From NCBI GenBank assembly GCA_904387375.1, contig CAJFLE010000004.1:26872-90871 (forward strand): a stretch of 64,000 nucleotides of DNA, read 5' to 3'. Numbering within the stretch: the first letter of the stretch is position 1; every line of letters starts with the position of its first letter. The notes beneath the pieces were generated by a model. The model saw only the letters and a list, made by a program, of their open reading frames with translations. It ran no database searches and was not told where the DNA came from. Position numbers and translations under genes: made by a program. Below are positions 19,733 to 28,397 of the stretch, piece after piece. The stretch comes from Candidatus Protoclostridium gallicola (GTDB taxonomy: Bacteria; Bacillota; Clostridia; Christensenellales; Pumilibacteraceae).

Positions 19733-21265
19733 CTATTCCTCCTTCTTTTCTTCGGGCGCGGGCGAATCGGTCGGTACGCCGTCGGTATCGCAGACTTTTG
19801 CTTCGGCGCTTTCCTCGGCCATTTCGGCGGCTATGTCCGCCTCGTGCGGCACGAGGGAAATTCCGGTGTTTTCTTCAGCCTCTTCCCTTTCCGGAGAGGT
19901 CTTTTTCGTATTGGGTATGACGAGGTTGAGCACGATCGCGAGCACGGTGCAGATCGCAAGCGAGGATATGGACACGTTGCCTATCGCTATCGAATATCCC
20001 GCGACGCTGGCGACGTTGAGGCCGAGGCCGACGGACATCGTTATGGACACGACGAGCATGTTCTTGGCGTCGGAGAAATCGGTGCGGCTGTCGACGAGCG
20101 CGCGCAGACCGTTTGCGGAGATCATGCCGTACAGGATGAGGCTGGCTCCGCCCACGACGGAAGGCGGCATATGCTCGAGTATCTCGCCGAAGGGTATGAA
20201 CAGACCGAGCACGATGGCGAACACCGCGGCAAGGAAAATGTTGCGGGGATTATAGTTCTTGGTTATGGCGAGCACCGCGGTATTCTCTCCGTACGTCGTG
20301 TTTGCGGGGCCGCCGAGCAATGCGGACGCCATCGTGCCGAGGCCGTCGCCGAGCACGGTGCGGTGCAGACCGGGGTCGACCATGAAATCCTTATTGCACA
20401 CGACGGAGTTGGCGGAAATGTCGCCGAGGTGCTCCATGAACGTGACTATGGCAAGCGGCACCGTCGCGAGCATCGCCGTGCCCACGAGCGCGCCGTCGAG
20501 GTCGCCCCACGCGCCCCAGAATCCCCATATCGTCGACGCCTGCTGGAACACGATGACATCGCCGGAGAAGAACGTGGAGAAGTCTATAAGTTTGGAGTAG
20601 CCGTCGGGCACGGGGCACACGCTGAGAATGATCGAATACAGATAGCCGACGACGAAACCGACGAGTATGGGCACGACCTTGAAAAAGGATTTGGGCTTTG
20701 CGACGGCGTTGACGACGACTATTGTCAGCGCGGTCACTATCGCGCTCGTCCACACCTGCCAGCCCCACGCCGTGCCGCCGCCGACGTCATACTGTCCGAA
20801 GATATTGCTCGTGAACGCGGTGCCGGCAAGGTTCATGCCTATGACTATGATGACCGGACCGACGACTATGGGCGGGAACAGTTTCTTGACGCGCTGCACG
20901 CCCACAAGCTTGATTATGCCCGCGAGGATCACGTACACCAGCCCGGCGCATACGAGCGCGAGCATGACGGCGAGCGACCGCACGTTATACTCCTCAGTGC
21001 CCGCCGTCGCGCCGTTCATCACGAGCAGCAGCGCGGGCAGGAACGCGAAGGACGAGCCGAGGAACACCGGCACCTTGCGTTTCGTGCAGAAATAGAAGAT
21101 TATCGTGCCCACGCCGGCGCTGATGAGCGCGAGCGGTATGCTCATGCCCGTCAGCATGGGAACGGTTATCGTGGCGCCCAGCATGGCGAACATGTGCTGC
21201 AATGCGAGCACCGCGTCCCTGCCGGTATAGCCGAGCAGTTTGCGCGGCTGTCTGGTTTCGGTCAT
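19733..21265 (-). CDS. uraA: Uracil permease (NCS2 family)
   Basis: A 510-residue NCS2 nucleobase symporter. It begins with the typical LQHMFAMLGATITVPMLTGMS and has about 14 hydrophobic segments. The substrate-site motifs are present as MEHLGDISANSVVC and PANTTYGENTAVLAITKNYNPRN. The Glu- and Ala-rich C-terminal tail of about 50 residues (SPEREEAEENTGIS onward) is unusual and cytoplasmic. Directly followed by upp, it imports uracil for immediate conversion to UMP. Its leader (21266-21445) contains a terminator hairpin that may serve as a pyrimidine attenuator. Confidence 0.93.
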   Translation of the reverse strand: MTETRQPRKLLGYTGRDAVLALQHMFAMLGATITVPMLTGMSIPLALISAGVGTIIFYFCTKRKVPVFLGSSFAFLPALLLVMNGATAGTEEYNVRSLAVMLALVCAGLVYVILAGIIKLVGVQRVKKLFPPIVVGPVIIVIGMNLAGTAFTSNIFGQYDVGGGTAWGWQVWTSAIVTALTIVVVNAVAKPKSFFKVVPILVGFVVGYLYSIILSVCPVPDGYSKLIDFSTFFSGDVIVFQQASTIWGFWGAWGDLDGALVGTAMLATVPLAIVTFMEHLGDISANSVVCNKDFMVDPGLHRTVLGDGLGTMASALLGGPANTTYGENTAVLAITKNYNPRNIFLAAVFAIVLGLFIPFGEILEHMPPSVVGGASLILYGMISANGLRALVDSRTDFSDAKNMLVVSITMSVGLGLNVASVAGYSIAIGNVSISSLAICTVLAIVLNLVIPNTKKTSPEREEAEENTGISLVPHEADIAAEMAEESAEAKVCDTDGVPTDSPAPEEKKEE

Positions 21266-21316
21266 TTTTCATTATCCTCCCTTTTATAGGTTTTTCGCGC
21301 AGGCGGAAGCAGGCAT

Positions 21317-21350
21317 AAAAAAAGAGACCCTCAGCGATAAGAGTCTCCGG
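21317..21350 (-). promoter_or_regulatory. Possible PyrR-type attenuator in the uraA leader
   Basis: A hairpin GAGAC-CTT / GAG-GTCTC followed by TTTTTTT lies between promoter and uraA. The preceding RNA segment UCCGGAGA agrees with most of the PyrR-box core UCCNGNGA, but the following GG is CU. This would allow UMP-dependent termination. No pyrR gene is in the window. Confidence 0.4.
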
Positions 21351-21446
21351 AAAACGCAAATAAACGCGGCGTGCCGCTTGCAAAATTCCTGTTTACGATA
21401 TGTCCGTATTTCCTCAATGCCTTTTCCCCTGTGCGTTATCCCGACC

Positions 21447-21475
21447 ATTGTACCACATTCCGAGCAAAAGCACAA
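21447..21475 (-). promoter_or_regulatory. uraA-upp promoter
   Basis: TTGTGC (21475-21470), 17 bp, TACAAT (21452-21447). The leader is about 175 nt and includes the attenuator-like hairpin. Confidence 0.6.
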
Positions 21476-21527
21476 GCGAAAAGGCGGCGTGCGGCGCATT
21501 TTGTCGAATTTCCGCGAACGCGCCGCA

Positions 21528-21556
21528 TTGACACGCGCAGGCAAAAGGAGTATAAT
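21528..21556 (+). promoter_or_regulatory. Promoter of the EamA transporter gene
   Basis: TTGACA (21528-21533), 17 bp, TATAAT (21551-21556); ATG at 21574 after a leader of about 10 nt. Confidence 0.75.
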
Positions 21557-21573
21557 GGCAGACGGAAAACGTA

Positions 21574-22485
21574 ATGAAACCGAAAAACGCCATATTCCTT
21601 GCCCTCACGGCATTCATATTCGGCATATCTTTCATCGCGCAGGACGAGGCCGCGGAACACGTCGGCCCGTTCACGTTCAACTGCGCGCGTTTTGCCATAG
21701 CCTTCGTCGTGCTGTTTGCGACCGCGCTGATCGCGGACGGAGTGCGGAAAAAGACGGGGCACGCTGAATCGGTGAAAAAAGCGGACAAAACGCTGCTGCT
21801 CGGAGGGCTGCTGTGCGGGCTGGCGCTCGGCACCGCGATAACCTGCCAGCAGATCGGGCTGGCCGACCCGAACATGACGTCGGGCAAGGCGGGCTTCATA
21901 TCCGCGTGCTACATAATAATAGTGCCGCTGCTCGGACTGCCGCTTCGCAGGCGTCCGACGGCGTGGGTATGGCCGGCGCTCGCACTTGCGATCGGCGGGC
22001 TGTATCTGCTCTGCCTCGCGGACGGGTTCTCGCTGTCATGGGGCGATATAGTCATGGCGGTGTGCGCGCTTATGATCGCGGTGCACATCATGCTGTGCGA
22101 TTACTTCGCGCCGCGGTGCGACAGTCTGAAACTGACGTGCGCGCAATGCGCGGTCATAGCGGTCGTCAGTCTGCCGCTCATGTTCGCATTCGACACGCCG
22201 GATATCGCCGCGCTGGGCGAGGCGCTGCCCTCGCTGCTGTTCTGCGGCGTGCTCGCGTCGGGCGCGGCCTACACCTTCCAGATGATCGGACAGGTCGGCG
22301 CCAATCCCACGCTCGCGTCCATGATAATGTCATTCGAGTCGGTCATAGCCGCGATCGCGGGCGCGCTCGTGCTCGGTCAGGAGATGACCGCCGCGCAGAT
22401 AGCGGGCTGCGCGGTCATATTCGCCGCCGTCATAATCGCGCAGCTGCCCGGCCGCAGGAAGAAAGAGGTCACGCCGACGAAATAA
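21574..22485 (+). CDS. EamA/DMT-family transporter
   Basis: A 303-residue protein with ten hydrophobic segments in two EamA repeats. The first repeat begins FLALTAFIFGISFIAQDEAAEHVGPFTFNCARF. The second has the conserved helix-end LASMIMSFESVIAAIAGALVLGQEMTAAQIAGC. Members export amino acids, metabolites or drugs, or import small solutes; the substrate cannot be told from the sequence. It is monocistronic, with its own promoter and a terminator at 22507-22536. Only about 10 nt separate the predicted transcription start from the ATG, with a weak GGAAAA as possible Shine-Dalgarno. Confidence 0.85.
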   Translation: MKPKNAIFLALTAFIFGISFIAQDEAAEHVGPFTFNCARFAIAFVVLFATALIADGVRKKTGHAESVKKADKTLLLGGLLCGLALGTAITCQQIGLADPNMTSGKAGFISACYIIIVPLLGLPLRRRPTAWVWPALALAIGGLYLLCLADGFSLSWGDIVMAVCALMIAVHIMLCDYFAPRCDSLKLTCAQCAVIAVVSLPLMFAFDTPDIAALGEALPSLLFCGVLASGAAYTFQMIGQVGANPTLASMIMSFESVIAAIAGALVLGQEMTAAQIAGCAVIFAAVIIAQLPGRRKKEVTPTK

Positions 22486-22506
22486 GCGCATAAGAGCGCA
22501 GCATGC

Positions 22507-22536
22507 AAAAAACGCAGGGACACGCCCTGCGTTTTT
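22507..22536. terminator. Bidirectional terminator
   Basis: AAAACGCAGGG / CCCTGCGTTTT with a 5-nt loop, flanked by A- and T-runs, between the convergent EamA and CsoR-family genes. Confidence 0.8.
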
Positions 22537-22556
22537 CGTTTCGATCGGTCTTCGAT

Positions 22557-22829
22557 TCAGTCCATGTCACAGAACCGTTTCACCGCGTCGGTATAGCGCG
22601 CGACGGTTTCCTCGGGGTCGTCGCCCGCGCCCTCGCGCACGCACGTCGCGAGGAAGTCCTCGAGCAGGATCTGCCCCGCCTTGTGCAGCGCCGATTTCGC
22701 GGCGTTGATCTGGACGAGAACGGCGTCGCACGGAGCGCCCGACTCCACCATTCTGTCTATCGCCTGCACCTGACCGGCGATCTTTCTCAGCCTGCGGTGC
22801 AGGTTGTCGGTTACGGTATCGTTTTCCAT
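22557..22829 (-). CDS. CsoR/RcnR-family repressor, CstR-like residue pattern
   Basis: A 90-residue all-helical repressor of the CsoR family (LHRRLRKIAGQVQAIDRMVE; VQINAAKSALHKAG). Cys34 and Cys63 match the two conserved cysteines of CsoR (Cys36 and Cys65 in M. tuberculosis). The copper-ligand His61 position is Phe59 (EDFLATC against NHLETC). Loss of this His is characteristic of persulfide sensors such as CstR rather than Cu(I) sensors. It is the last gene of an amino-acid ABC operon, starting 15 bp after the ATPase stop. A role in sulfur or cysteine homeostasis is therefore an inference. Confidence 0.85.
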   Translation of the reverse strand: MENDTVTDNLHRRLRKIAGQVQAIDRMVESGAPCDAVLVQINAAKSALHKAGQILLEDFLATCVREGAGDDPEETVARYTDAVKRFCDMD

Positions 22830-22844
22830 TATCGTCCCCTCCTT

Positions 22845-23768
22845 TTACAATACTTTGGACAGGAAATCCCTCAGACGGGGATTTTCCGGCGCGCCGAATA
22901 TCTTTTCGGGCGGGCCCTCTTCGGTTATGCGTCCGTCGTCCATGAACAGCACGCGCGTGGCGACTTCTCTCGCGAAGCCCATCTCGTGCGTGACGATGAC
23001 CATCGTCATGCCGTCGTCGGCAAGCTCCTTCATGAGCTGGAGCACCTCGCCCACCATTTCGGGGTCGAGCGCGCTCGTCGGCTCGTCGAACAGCATATAC
23101 TCGGGATCCATGCACAGCGAACGGACAATCGCTATACGCTGACGCTGTCCGCCCGACAGTTTGGACGGATATTCGTCGCGCTTGTCGGCAAGGCCTATGC
23201 GGCGCAGCAGGCGGAGCGCGTTTGCGGTAGCCTCTTCCCTGGTTTTGATTCCGAGCTGTACCGGCGCGCAGACAAGATTCTGCATGACGGTCATATTATT
23301 GAAAAGATTGACGTTCTGGAACACCATACCCATGCGGCGACGGGCTTCGTTGATGTTGATTTGATTTGCGGCGTAAATCCCGCGCATTGCCGCGGCATAC
23401 TCGCGCCCCTCGAAACGCCCGAGCAGATCGTTCTTTTTGATCTCGGCGACGAGTGCGTTTTCAAGCTGTTTGTCGGACATATACGTGCCCGCTTCCAGCC
23501 GCAGTCGGCGCAGCCTCGCGAACGTTGCGGACTTGACTATTACGTCGCGGTGAAGATACGGGTCGACGGGAGTTATTAGTCTGCCGTCCAGCCACACCTC
23601 GCCGTAAGTCGGTTCTTCGAGCAGGTTCATGCAGCGCAGCAGCGTGGACTTGCCGCTGCCCGAAGGCCCTATGATAACGACCTTCTCGCCTTTTTCTATC
23701 GTCGTGGACACCGCTTTCAGCACTTTGAGACTGCCGAAATTCTTATAGATATTCTTAACGTCTATCAC
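22845..23768 (-). CDS. Polar amino-acid ABC transporter ATPase with an insertion
   Basis: A 307-residue GlnQ-type ATPase, about 60 residues longer than usual. Walker [10 protein letters not shown] is at 34-42, the Q-loop [12 protein letters not shown] begins near 147, the signature is [11 protein letters not shown] and Walker B is [13 protein letters not shown]. The gap from the Walker A lysine to the Q-loop glutamine is 111 residues against roughly 45 in GlnQ. The extra block (about 66-135) is charged and helical ([34 protein letters not shown]). It overlaps the permease gene by 14 nt. It energises uptake with the genes at 23755 and 24450. Confidence 0.9.
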   Translation of the reverse strand: MIDVKNIYKNFGSLKVLKAVSTTIEKGEKVVIIGPSGSGKSTLLRCMNLLEEPTYGEVWLDGRLITPVDPYLHRDVIVKSATFARLRRLRLEAGTYMSDKQLENALVAEIKKNDLLGRFEGREYAAAMRGIYAANQININEARRRMGMVFQNVNLFNNMTVMQNLVCAPVQLGIKTREEATANALRLLRRIGLADKRDEYPSKLSGGQRQRIAIVRSLCMDPEYMLFDEPTSALDPEMVGEVLQLMKELADDGMTMVIVTHEMGFAREVATRVLFMDDGRITEEGPPEKIFGAPENPRLRDFLSKVL

Positions 23769-24447
23769 TTGCGCGCAGCCTCCCTTCTATTATTTTGATT
23801 ACGAGCGTGACTATAAGCACGAGCACGAGATATACGACCGCGAGCATGAGATAGGGCACGATATATTCGTACGTACTGTTCGCGATCGCCTGGAACGCCC
23901 TAGTGACGTCGACGACGGCGATGAAGCTGACGACTGACGTTTCCTTGATAAGCGCTATGAATTCGTTGCCGAGCGTGGGAACGACATTCTTGACGGCCTG
24001 CGGCAGTACGACTTTTATCATTGTGCGGCCGTAGCCGAGGCCGAGCGCGCGCCCCGCCTCCATCTGGCCTTTATCCACGGACAGTATGCCGCCGCGCATG
24101 ATTTCGCATATGTACGCGCCGCTGTTCATGCCGAAAGCTATCGTGCCTTCGACTTCGGCCGGTATATGCAGACCGATTGCCGGAAACAGTACGAAATGCA
24201 CGATAAGAAGCTGCACGACCATAGGCGTACCGCGGAACAGCGCCACGTATATGTTGCTTATCCAGCCGAGCACGCGCGCCACGCGGCCGCGCGGCAGCAG
24301 CTTGAATATGGCGAGAATGCTGCCGAGCACAAGACCGATGAGCAGACCGCACACCGCGATGATAACGGTCGTCCGCAAGCCTTGCAGGACGAGGGTGTAT
24401 CCCTCGTAATCGATCAGCTGCCGCCAAAATATCTCCCATGCGTTCAT
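23755..24447 (-). CDS. Polar amino-acid ABC transporter permease
   Basis: A 230-residue HisM/GlnP-type permease. Five hydrophobic segments and the ATPase-coupling EAA loop ([34 protein letters not shown]) are clear when read in short pieces: [11 protein letters not shown] and [11 protein letters not shown]. The N-terminal [18 protein letters not shown] and [10 protein letters not shown] are typical. It lies 2 bp after the binding-protein stop and overlaps the ATPase gene. The likely cargo is cystine or another polar amino acid. Confidence 0.92.
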   Translation of the reverse strand: MNAWEIFWRQLIDYEGYTLVLQGLRTTVIIAVCGLLIGLVLGSILAIFKLLPRGRVARVLGWISNIYVALFRGTPMVVQLLIVHFVLFPAIGLHIPAEVEGTIAFGMNSGAYICEIMRGGILSVDKGQMEAGRALGLGYGRTMIKVVLPQAVKNVVPTLGNEFIALIKETSVVSFIAVVDVTRAFQAIANSTYEYIVPYLMLAVVYLVLVLIVTLVIKIIEGRLRASDRR

Positions 24448-24449
24448 GA

Positions 24450-25289
24450 TTATCTTGCGGGATTGGTATACGTATAATCTGCGGTTCCGTCAAAGAACGA
24501 ATTGATTATTTTGTCGAGGTCGCCGTTGTCTTTGAGTTCTTTAAGGAAAGCATTCGCTTTTTCAAGCAGTTCGGTATTTCCCTTTGCGACACAGAAAGCA
24601 TATGCCTCGCTGGTCAGTTCAACGTCTTCGATAACTTTAACGCCGCTGATGCTTTCCGCAATCATGAGCGCGGGCTGCTTGTCGATTATGACGGCGTTGA
24701 TTCTGCCGTTGGCAAGATCCTGCACCGCAAGCGCGCCGGTCGTGTAACCGTTGGTCGTCAGGTTCGTGAAACCGTCGTATCCGAAGCCTGCGTCGCCGTA
24801 AGAATACATGTAACCGGTCGTACCGTTCTGAGTGCCTATTTTGTAATTATTGTCCTGCGCTTTGAGTATCGTTTCTATCTCATCCGCAGTAGTGCACGCG
24901 TCAAACGTCGTATCGTCGGACTTGACGATTATAACCTGTGCGGATTCGTAGTATTCGTCAGTGAAATCGACCTGAATCTTTCTTTCGTCGTTAACGGTTA
25001 TGCCGGCCATACCGATATCGCTTTCACCGCTTTTGACAGACTGTATTATGGAGTCGAATTCCATGTCCTTGACATAAAGCTTCTTGCCCATATTCTGAGC
25101 CATTTTATCGGCTATCTCGATATCCACGCCGGTGAATGCGTTACCCTCATAATACTCGAATGGAGGGAAATAAGCGTTCGTCGCAACGGTAAGATATTCC
25201 GAGGAATCGTTTCCGCATGCCGCGAATACCGCAACCGCGGTGCCGAGAAGCAATGCCGCCGATAAAACGATAGCAAACAATTTCTTCAT
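24450..25289 (-). CDS. Amino-acid ABC transporter substrate-binding lipoprotein
   Basis: A 279-residue family 3 solute-binding protein. The signal peptide ends in a lipobox (VFAACGN), giving a lipid-anchored receptor. The family 3 signature VDIEIADKMAQNMGKKLYV and the ligand-pocket sequence NDERKIQVDFTDEYYESAQVI are present (the Arg binds the amino acid carboxylate). It is first in a four-gene unit: receptor, permease, ATPase, CsoR-family regulator. Because the regulator looks like a persulfide sensor, cystine or another sulfur amino acid is a reasonable guess for the ligand, but the pocket does not prove it. Confidence 0.92.
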   Translation of the reverse strand: MKKLFAIVLSAALLLGTAVAVFAACGNDSSEYLTVATNAYFPPFEYYEGNAFTGVDIEIADKMAQNMGKKLYVKDMEFDSIIQSVKSGESDIGMAGITVNDERKIQVDFTDEYYESAQVIIVKSDDTTFDACTTADEIETILKAQDNNYKIGTQNGTTGYMYSYGDAGFGYDGFTNLTTNGYTTGALAVQDLANGRINAVIIDKQPALMIAESISGVKVIEDVELTSEAYAFCVAKGNTELLEKANAFLKELKDNGDLDKIINSFFDGTADYTYTNPAR

Positions 25290-25358
25290 GTTTTATGTAC
25301 CACCTTTTTTACCGCCCGTACTCCGGTAACCGGGCACGGGTTTGAATTTATTAAGCCT

Positions 25359-25387
25359 ATTTTAACACATCGCGGCGCAATAATCAA
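25359..25387 (-). promoter_or_regulatory. Promoter of the amino-acid ABC operon
   Basis: TTGATT (25387-25382), 17 bp, TAAAAT (25364-25359). The leader has a hairpin (CCCGT-g-CCGG / CCGG-agt-ACGGG) and AAGGTGG before the ATG. Confidence 0.65.
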
Positions 25388-25532
25388 CCCGTTTGCATAA
25401 ATATCCGAAAAAATCCGTAATTATTCTTTCAGGCTCGGGCAAACGAAGACGCGCGTACGAAAAGCCGCGGTCATACGCTTGCTTTTTTGCAGGGGGTTAT
25501 AGTATAATAGGGGCGGAAAAAAGGAGTTTTTT

Positions 25533-26690
25533 ATGAAGCAAATAACCGAAGGCATAGTCGGCATCGGAGTGGACGACCGCGAGATCGATCTGTTCGAGGG
25601 TCAGTACCCCGTGCCGAACGGCATGTCTTACAATTCTTACGTGATCTTCGGCGATAAGGTCGCCGTTATGGACACGGTGGACAGGCGGTTCGTGGAAAAG
25701 TGGCTGGACAATCTCGACGGCGCGCTCGGCGGCCGCAAGCCGGACTTCCTCGTCGTGCAGCACATGGAGCCCGACCATTCGGCCGGCGTCAAAGCGTTCG
25801 CGGAAAAATACCCGGACGCGAAGATCGTGGGCAATACCAAGACGTTCGTCATGCTGGCGCAGTACTTCGAGGATCTCGACCTCGAAACGCGCAAGATCGT
25901 AGTGGCCGACGGAGGCACGCTGGATCTCGGAAACCGTACGCTGACGTTCGTGTTCACGCCCATGGTGCACTGGCCCGAAGTCATGATGACGTACGACGCG
26001 GCGACCGGAACGTTTTTCTCCGCCGACGCGTTCGGCAAATTCGGCGCGTCCGACGCGGACGAGTATTGGACGGACGAAGCCCGCAGATACTATATCGGCA
26101 TTGTGGGCAAATACGGCGTGCAGGTGCAGTCGGCGCTCGCCAAGGCGGCGAAGCTGGACATCGCGCGTATATGCCCTCTTCACGGCCCCGTGCTGACAAG
26201 CGATCTCGGCGGCTACATCGGGATGTACGACACATGGTCGAAGTACGAGCCGGAGGACAAAGGCGTGACGGTGGCGTACACGTCGGTATACGGCCACACC
26301 GAAGAGGCTGCGAAGCTGCTCGCCGGAGAGCTCACCGCGCGCGGAGTGAAGACCGAAGTGTTCGACCTTGCCCGCTGCGATATCAGCGCCGCGGTCGCGA
26401 GCGCGTTCAGATACGACAGGCTGGCGCTCGCCACGACGACGTATAACGGCGACATATTCCCCTATATGCGCACGTTCATCGATCACCTTACCGAAAGGAA
26501 CTTCCGCGGCCGCACAGTCGCGATGATAGAAAACGGAACCTGGGCGCCAATGGCGGCGAAGGTCATGAAAGGCATGCTCGAAGGGAGCAAGGACATAACG
26601 TACGCGTCCGTCGTGACGCTGCGCTCCGCAGTCGGCGCCGCCGGAAAAGCGGCGATCGCAGCGCTTGCGGACGAGCTGGCGAAAGCTTAA
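25533..26690 (+). CDS. A-type flavodiiron protein (FprA-like)
   Basis: A 385-residue enzyme reducing O2 to water or NO to N2O in the cytoplasm of anaerobes. The N-terminal metallo-beta-lactamase-like half has the diiron motif HMEPDHSAG and later ligands in MVHWPEVM and PLHGPVL. The flavodoxin half starts at [15 protein letters not shown], an FMN-binding P-loop, and includes [11 protein letters not shown]. No C-terminal rubredoxin domain is fused; a separate rubredoxin gene follows 26 bp downstream as the electron donor. ATG 25533 follows AAAGGAGTTTTTT. A TATAAT lies at about 25500. Confidence 0.93.
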   Translation: MKQITEGIVGIGVDDREIDLFEGQYPVPNGMSYNSYVIFGDKVAVMDTVDRRFVEKWLDNLDGALGGRKPDFLVVQHMEPDHSAGVKAFAEKYPDAKIVGNTKTFVMLAQYFEDLDLETRKIVVADGGTLDLGNRTLTFVFTPMVHWPEVMMTYDAATGTFFSADAFGKFGASDADEYWTDEARRYYIGIVGKYGVQVQSALAKAAKLDIARICPLHGPVLTSDLGGYIGMYDTWSKYEPEDKGVTVAYTSVYGHTEEAAKLLAGELTARGVKTEVFDLARCDISAAVASAFRYDRLALATTTYNGDIFPYMRTFIDHLTERNFRGRTVAMIENGTWAPMAAKVMKGMLEGSKDITYASVVTLRSAVGAAGKAAIAALADELAKA

Positions 26691-26716
26691 ATCAAGTATA
26701 TAAGGAGGATAAAGTC

Positions 26717-26875
26717 ATGAAATACGTATGCGAAGTTTGCGGATACGAATACGACGAAGAGGCCGGCGATCCCGACAACGGCATCGCTCCCGGCACGAAG
26801 TGGGAGGACGTTCCCGCCGATTTCGTCTGCCCTCTCTGCGGAGTGGGCAAGGATCAGTTCGCGCCCGCCGAATAA
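26717..26875 (+). CDS. Rubredoxin
   Basis: A 52-residue electron carrier, complete and typical in length. Iron is bound by two CxxCG knuckles, [10 protein letters not shown] near the start and [11 protein letters not shown] near the end. The conserved [15 protein letters not shown] stretch lies between. ATG 26717 is preceded by TAAGGAGGATAAAGTC. It directly follows the flavodiiron gene, forming a classic O2/NO detoxification pair, and ends 22 bp before a strong terminator. Confidence 0.95.
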   Translation: MKYVCEVCGYEYDEEAGDPDNGIAPGTKWEDVPADFVCPLCGVGKDQFAPAE

Positions 26876-26897
26876 GCGGAGCGCGCCGATCGCATGC

Positions 26898-26925
26898 AAA
26901 AAGCCCGGATAGCTCCGGGCTTTTT
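26898..26925. terminator. Bidirectional terminator
   Basis: AAAAAGCCCGGA / TCCGGGCTTTTT with a TAGC loop, between rubredoxin and the convergent gene at 26933. Confidence 0.9.
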
Positions 26926-26932
26926 ACGTTTC

Positions 26933-27361
26933 TCATCCGGTGCGGCGGCCGGCCCGCGAAAACCGCGCGATGACGTCCGCGCAGGCTCCGACGTCCAGTC
27001 CCCTGCGCCGCAGCCGTTCCAGCTCGCGCACGCACTTGGCCGCGCCCGTACGCCGCGCCGCTTTTTCCGCCGACGCGCTCACTCCGCGCGCCGCGGCCGA
27101 TTCCCCGACGGGGCGGCCTTCGCTCCACGCCGTCAGCGCCGCGAGTTCCCTCTCCGTCAGCCTGCCGGCCAGCGCGTCGTATATGTCGCGCAGATCCACG
27201 GCCTGCCGCTTAAGGTCTATGATGCCGAGCGTCGCCTCGAACAGCTCCTCGGCGCTGCCGCCCATGTTGCACGCGAGCGCGTCGAGCGCCCTGTCAAGTA
27301 CGTCCGCGGCGCGTTCCAGCGCCGGATATACGGCGAAAACCGCCTTTACCTGATCTTTCAT
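26933..27361 (-). CDS. Small protein with sigma-region-4-like C-terminal HTH
   Basis: A 142-residue soluble protein. The N-terminal 60 residues are helical (VKAVFAVYPALERAADVLDRAL). The C-terminal half reads LTERELAALTAWSEGRPVGESAAARGVSASAEKAARR, laid out like sigma-70 region 4: a helix beginning LTERE, then a putative HTH. It could be a small regulator of phage or host type, but no full sigma factor is present. ATG 27361 follows GGAGGCAGAAAA. An inverted repeat TTTTAGAA-N6-TTCTAAAA lies just after the -10, so it is probably repressed by a dimeric regulator. Confidence 0.6.
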   Translation of the reverse strand: MKDQVKAVFAVYPALERAADVLDRALDALACNMGGSAEELFEATLGIIDLKRQAVDLRDIYDALAGRLTERELAALTAWSEGRPVGESAAARGVSASAEKAARRTGAAKCVRELERLRRRGLDVGACADVIARFSRAGRRTG

Positions 27362-27386
27362 TTTTTCTGCCTCCGTTATCCTGTTG

Positions 27387-27408
27387 TTTTAGAACGTTTA
27401 TTCTAAAA
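27387..27408. promoter_or_regulatory. Inverted-repeat operator at the start region of the 27361 gene
   Basis: TTTTAGAA-CGTTTA-TTCTAAAA, perfect 8-bp arms, adjacent to a TATAAT on the minus strand (27416-27411). The centre GAAC-N4-ATTC is one base from the Gram-positive LexA core GAAC-N4-GTTC, but the symmetric arms point to a different repressor. Confidence 0.5.
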
Positions 27409-27423
27409 GCATTATAACACACT

Positions 27424-27449
27424 ATTGCGGACAACTGTATGTCCGCAAT
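27424..27449. repeat. Hairpin, copy 2 of the dispersed palindrome
   Basis: ATTGCGGACA / TGTCCGCAAT with a 6-nt loop; the same 10-bp arms as at 3740-3768. The wider gap 27362-27695 also has a terminator-like hairpin (AAGGACGCG / CGCGTCCTT, 27505-27541) and a GC-rich hairpin near 27655-27682, but no gene that I can support. Confidence 0.55.
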
Positions 27450-27695
27450 TATAAAAAAGCGGAAAAAATTTTTGCAATATAACGGCGCAGACAGTGCAAA
27501 AAACAAGGACGCGGCAAACTTTTACGCTTGCTCGCGTCCTTTTATTATATTTGCGAAACGGAAAACACTCTTGCGATATTGCGATTTGTTTCGATGAATT
27601 TCGATTGTTTATTCGTTTTCGTAAATGCGTTTTTCGCTTCGCAGTGTTATTATGTGCGGCGGCGCGCTCCTTATGCGCCGCGGACGAAAATTTTT

Positions 27696-28397
27696 TTATA
27701 ATTTTCCGCAGGCGGCAAGAGCGGCGGGCACTTCGGACAGCGCGGTTACGGTGAAGTCGGGCTTCGGATCGTCGGGCGCGGGCAGGCGGCGGGGATTGAA
27801 CCACACCGTACGCATGCCGGCGTCCGCTCCCCCGCGTATGTCCGACGACAGGCTGTCGCCTATCATGACGCTGCTCTCCGCACGCGCGCCGGACAGCGCG
27901 AAGCAGGCGTCGAAGAAGCCGCGGGCGGGCTTGTCGAAGCCGACGCGCTGGGACACGAATATGTCACGGAAATATCCGCCTATCCCCGCGCGCTTTATGC
28001 GGCCGTCCTGCACCGACGCAGTGCCGTTGGACGCGAGGTACAGGTCGCAGCGAGGCGACAGCGTTTCCAGCAGCTTGATCGCACCCGGCACGAAAAACAC
28101 CTGCCGCGCGAGCGAGGCCTTGTACCGTTCGTTGGCCTCCACGGGGTCGGCGGAGCATTTCATTTCGGCGAAGAGGTTGCGGAAGCGGTCCACGAGCATG
28201 CGCGGGCGCGTGGTCTTCCCCTCTTCGAGCAGTTTCCACTGCTCGGCGTTGAGCGCGCTGTAACGCGCCGCGATCCCGTCCGTCGCGGCTATGCCCATTC
28301 CGGACAGCGCTTCCCGCACCGCCGCGTCTTCGGAGCGGCGGAAGTCGAGCAGAGTGTCGTCCAGATCTATGAATACGCTTTTTATTTTTCCGTACAT
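27696..28397 (-). CDS. HAD-superfamily phosphatase, YjjG type
   Basis: A 233-residue HAD hydrolase. Motif I FIDLDDTLLD holds the nucleophile Asp and the acid/base Asp. Motif II is YLASNGTASVQ, motif III includes the Lys in VGFDKPARGFF, and motif IV is MIGDSLSSDIRGG. The helical cap follows motif I. YjjG-type enzymes are nucleotidases that clear non-canonical pyrimidine monophosphates; another small phosphate ester is possible. The ATG at 28397 lies inside the end of the radical SAM gene (16-nt overlap), so the two are coupled. Confidence 0.85.
   Translation of the reverse strand: MYGKIKSVFIDLDDTLLDFRRSEDAAVREALSGMGIAATDGIAARYSALNAEQWKLLEEGKTTRPRMLVDRFRNLFAEMKCSADPVEANERYKASLARQVFFVPGAIKLLETLSPRCDLYLASNGTASVQDGRIKRAGIGGYFRDIFVSQRVGFDKPARGFFDACFALSGARAESSVMIGDSLSSDIRGGADAGMRTVWFNPRRLPAPDDPKPDFTVTALSEVPAALAACGKL

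Noticed and set aside
22557..22829. Copper-sensing CsoR acting on copA
   Set aside because: The essential His ligand is replaced by Phe, the gene is 20 kb away in another operon, and the copA palindromes do not look like CsoR operators.
25290..25330. AGGTGGTAC before the binding-protein gene as a T-box
   Set aside because: The leader is only about 65 nt, without stem I, specifier loop or terminator; the motif serves as the Shine-Dalgarno.
27387..27408. LexA (SOS) box upstream of the 27361 gene
   Set aside because: The core deviates from GAAC-N4-GTTC and the longer symmetric arms define a different palindrome.
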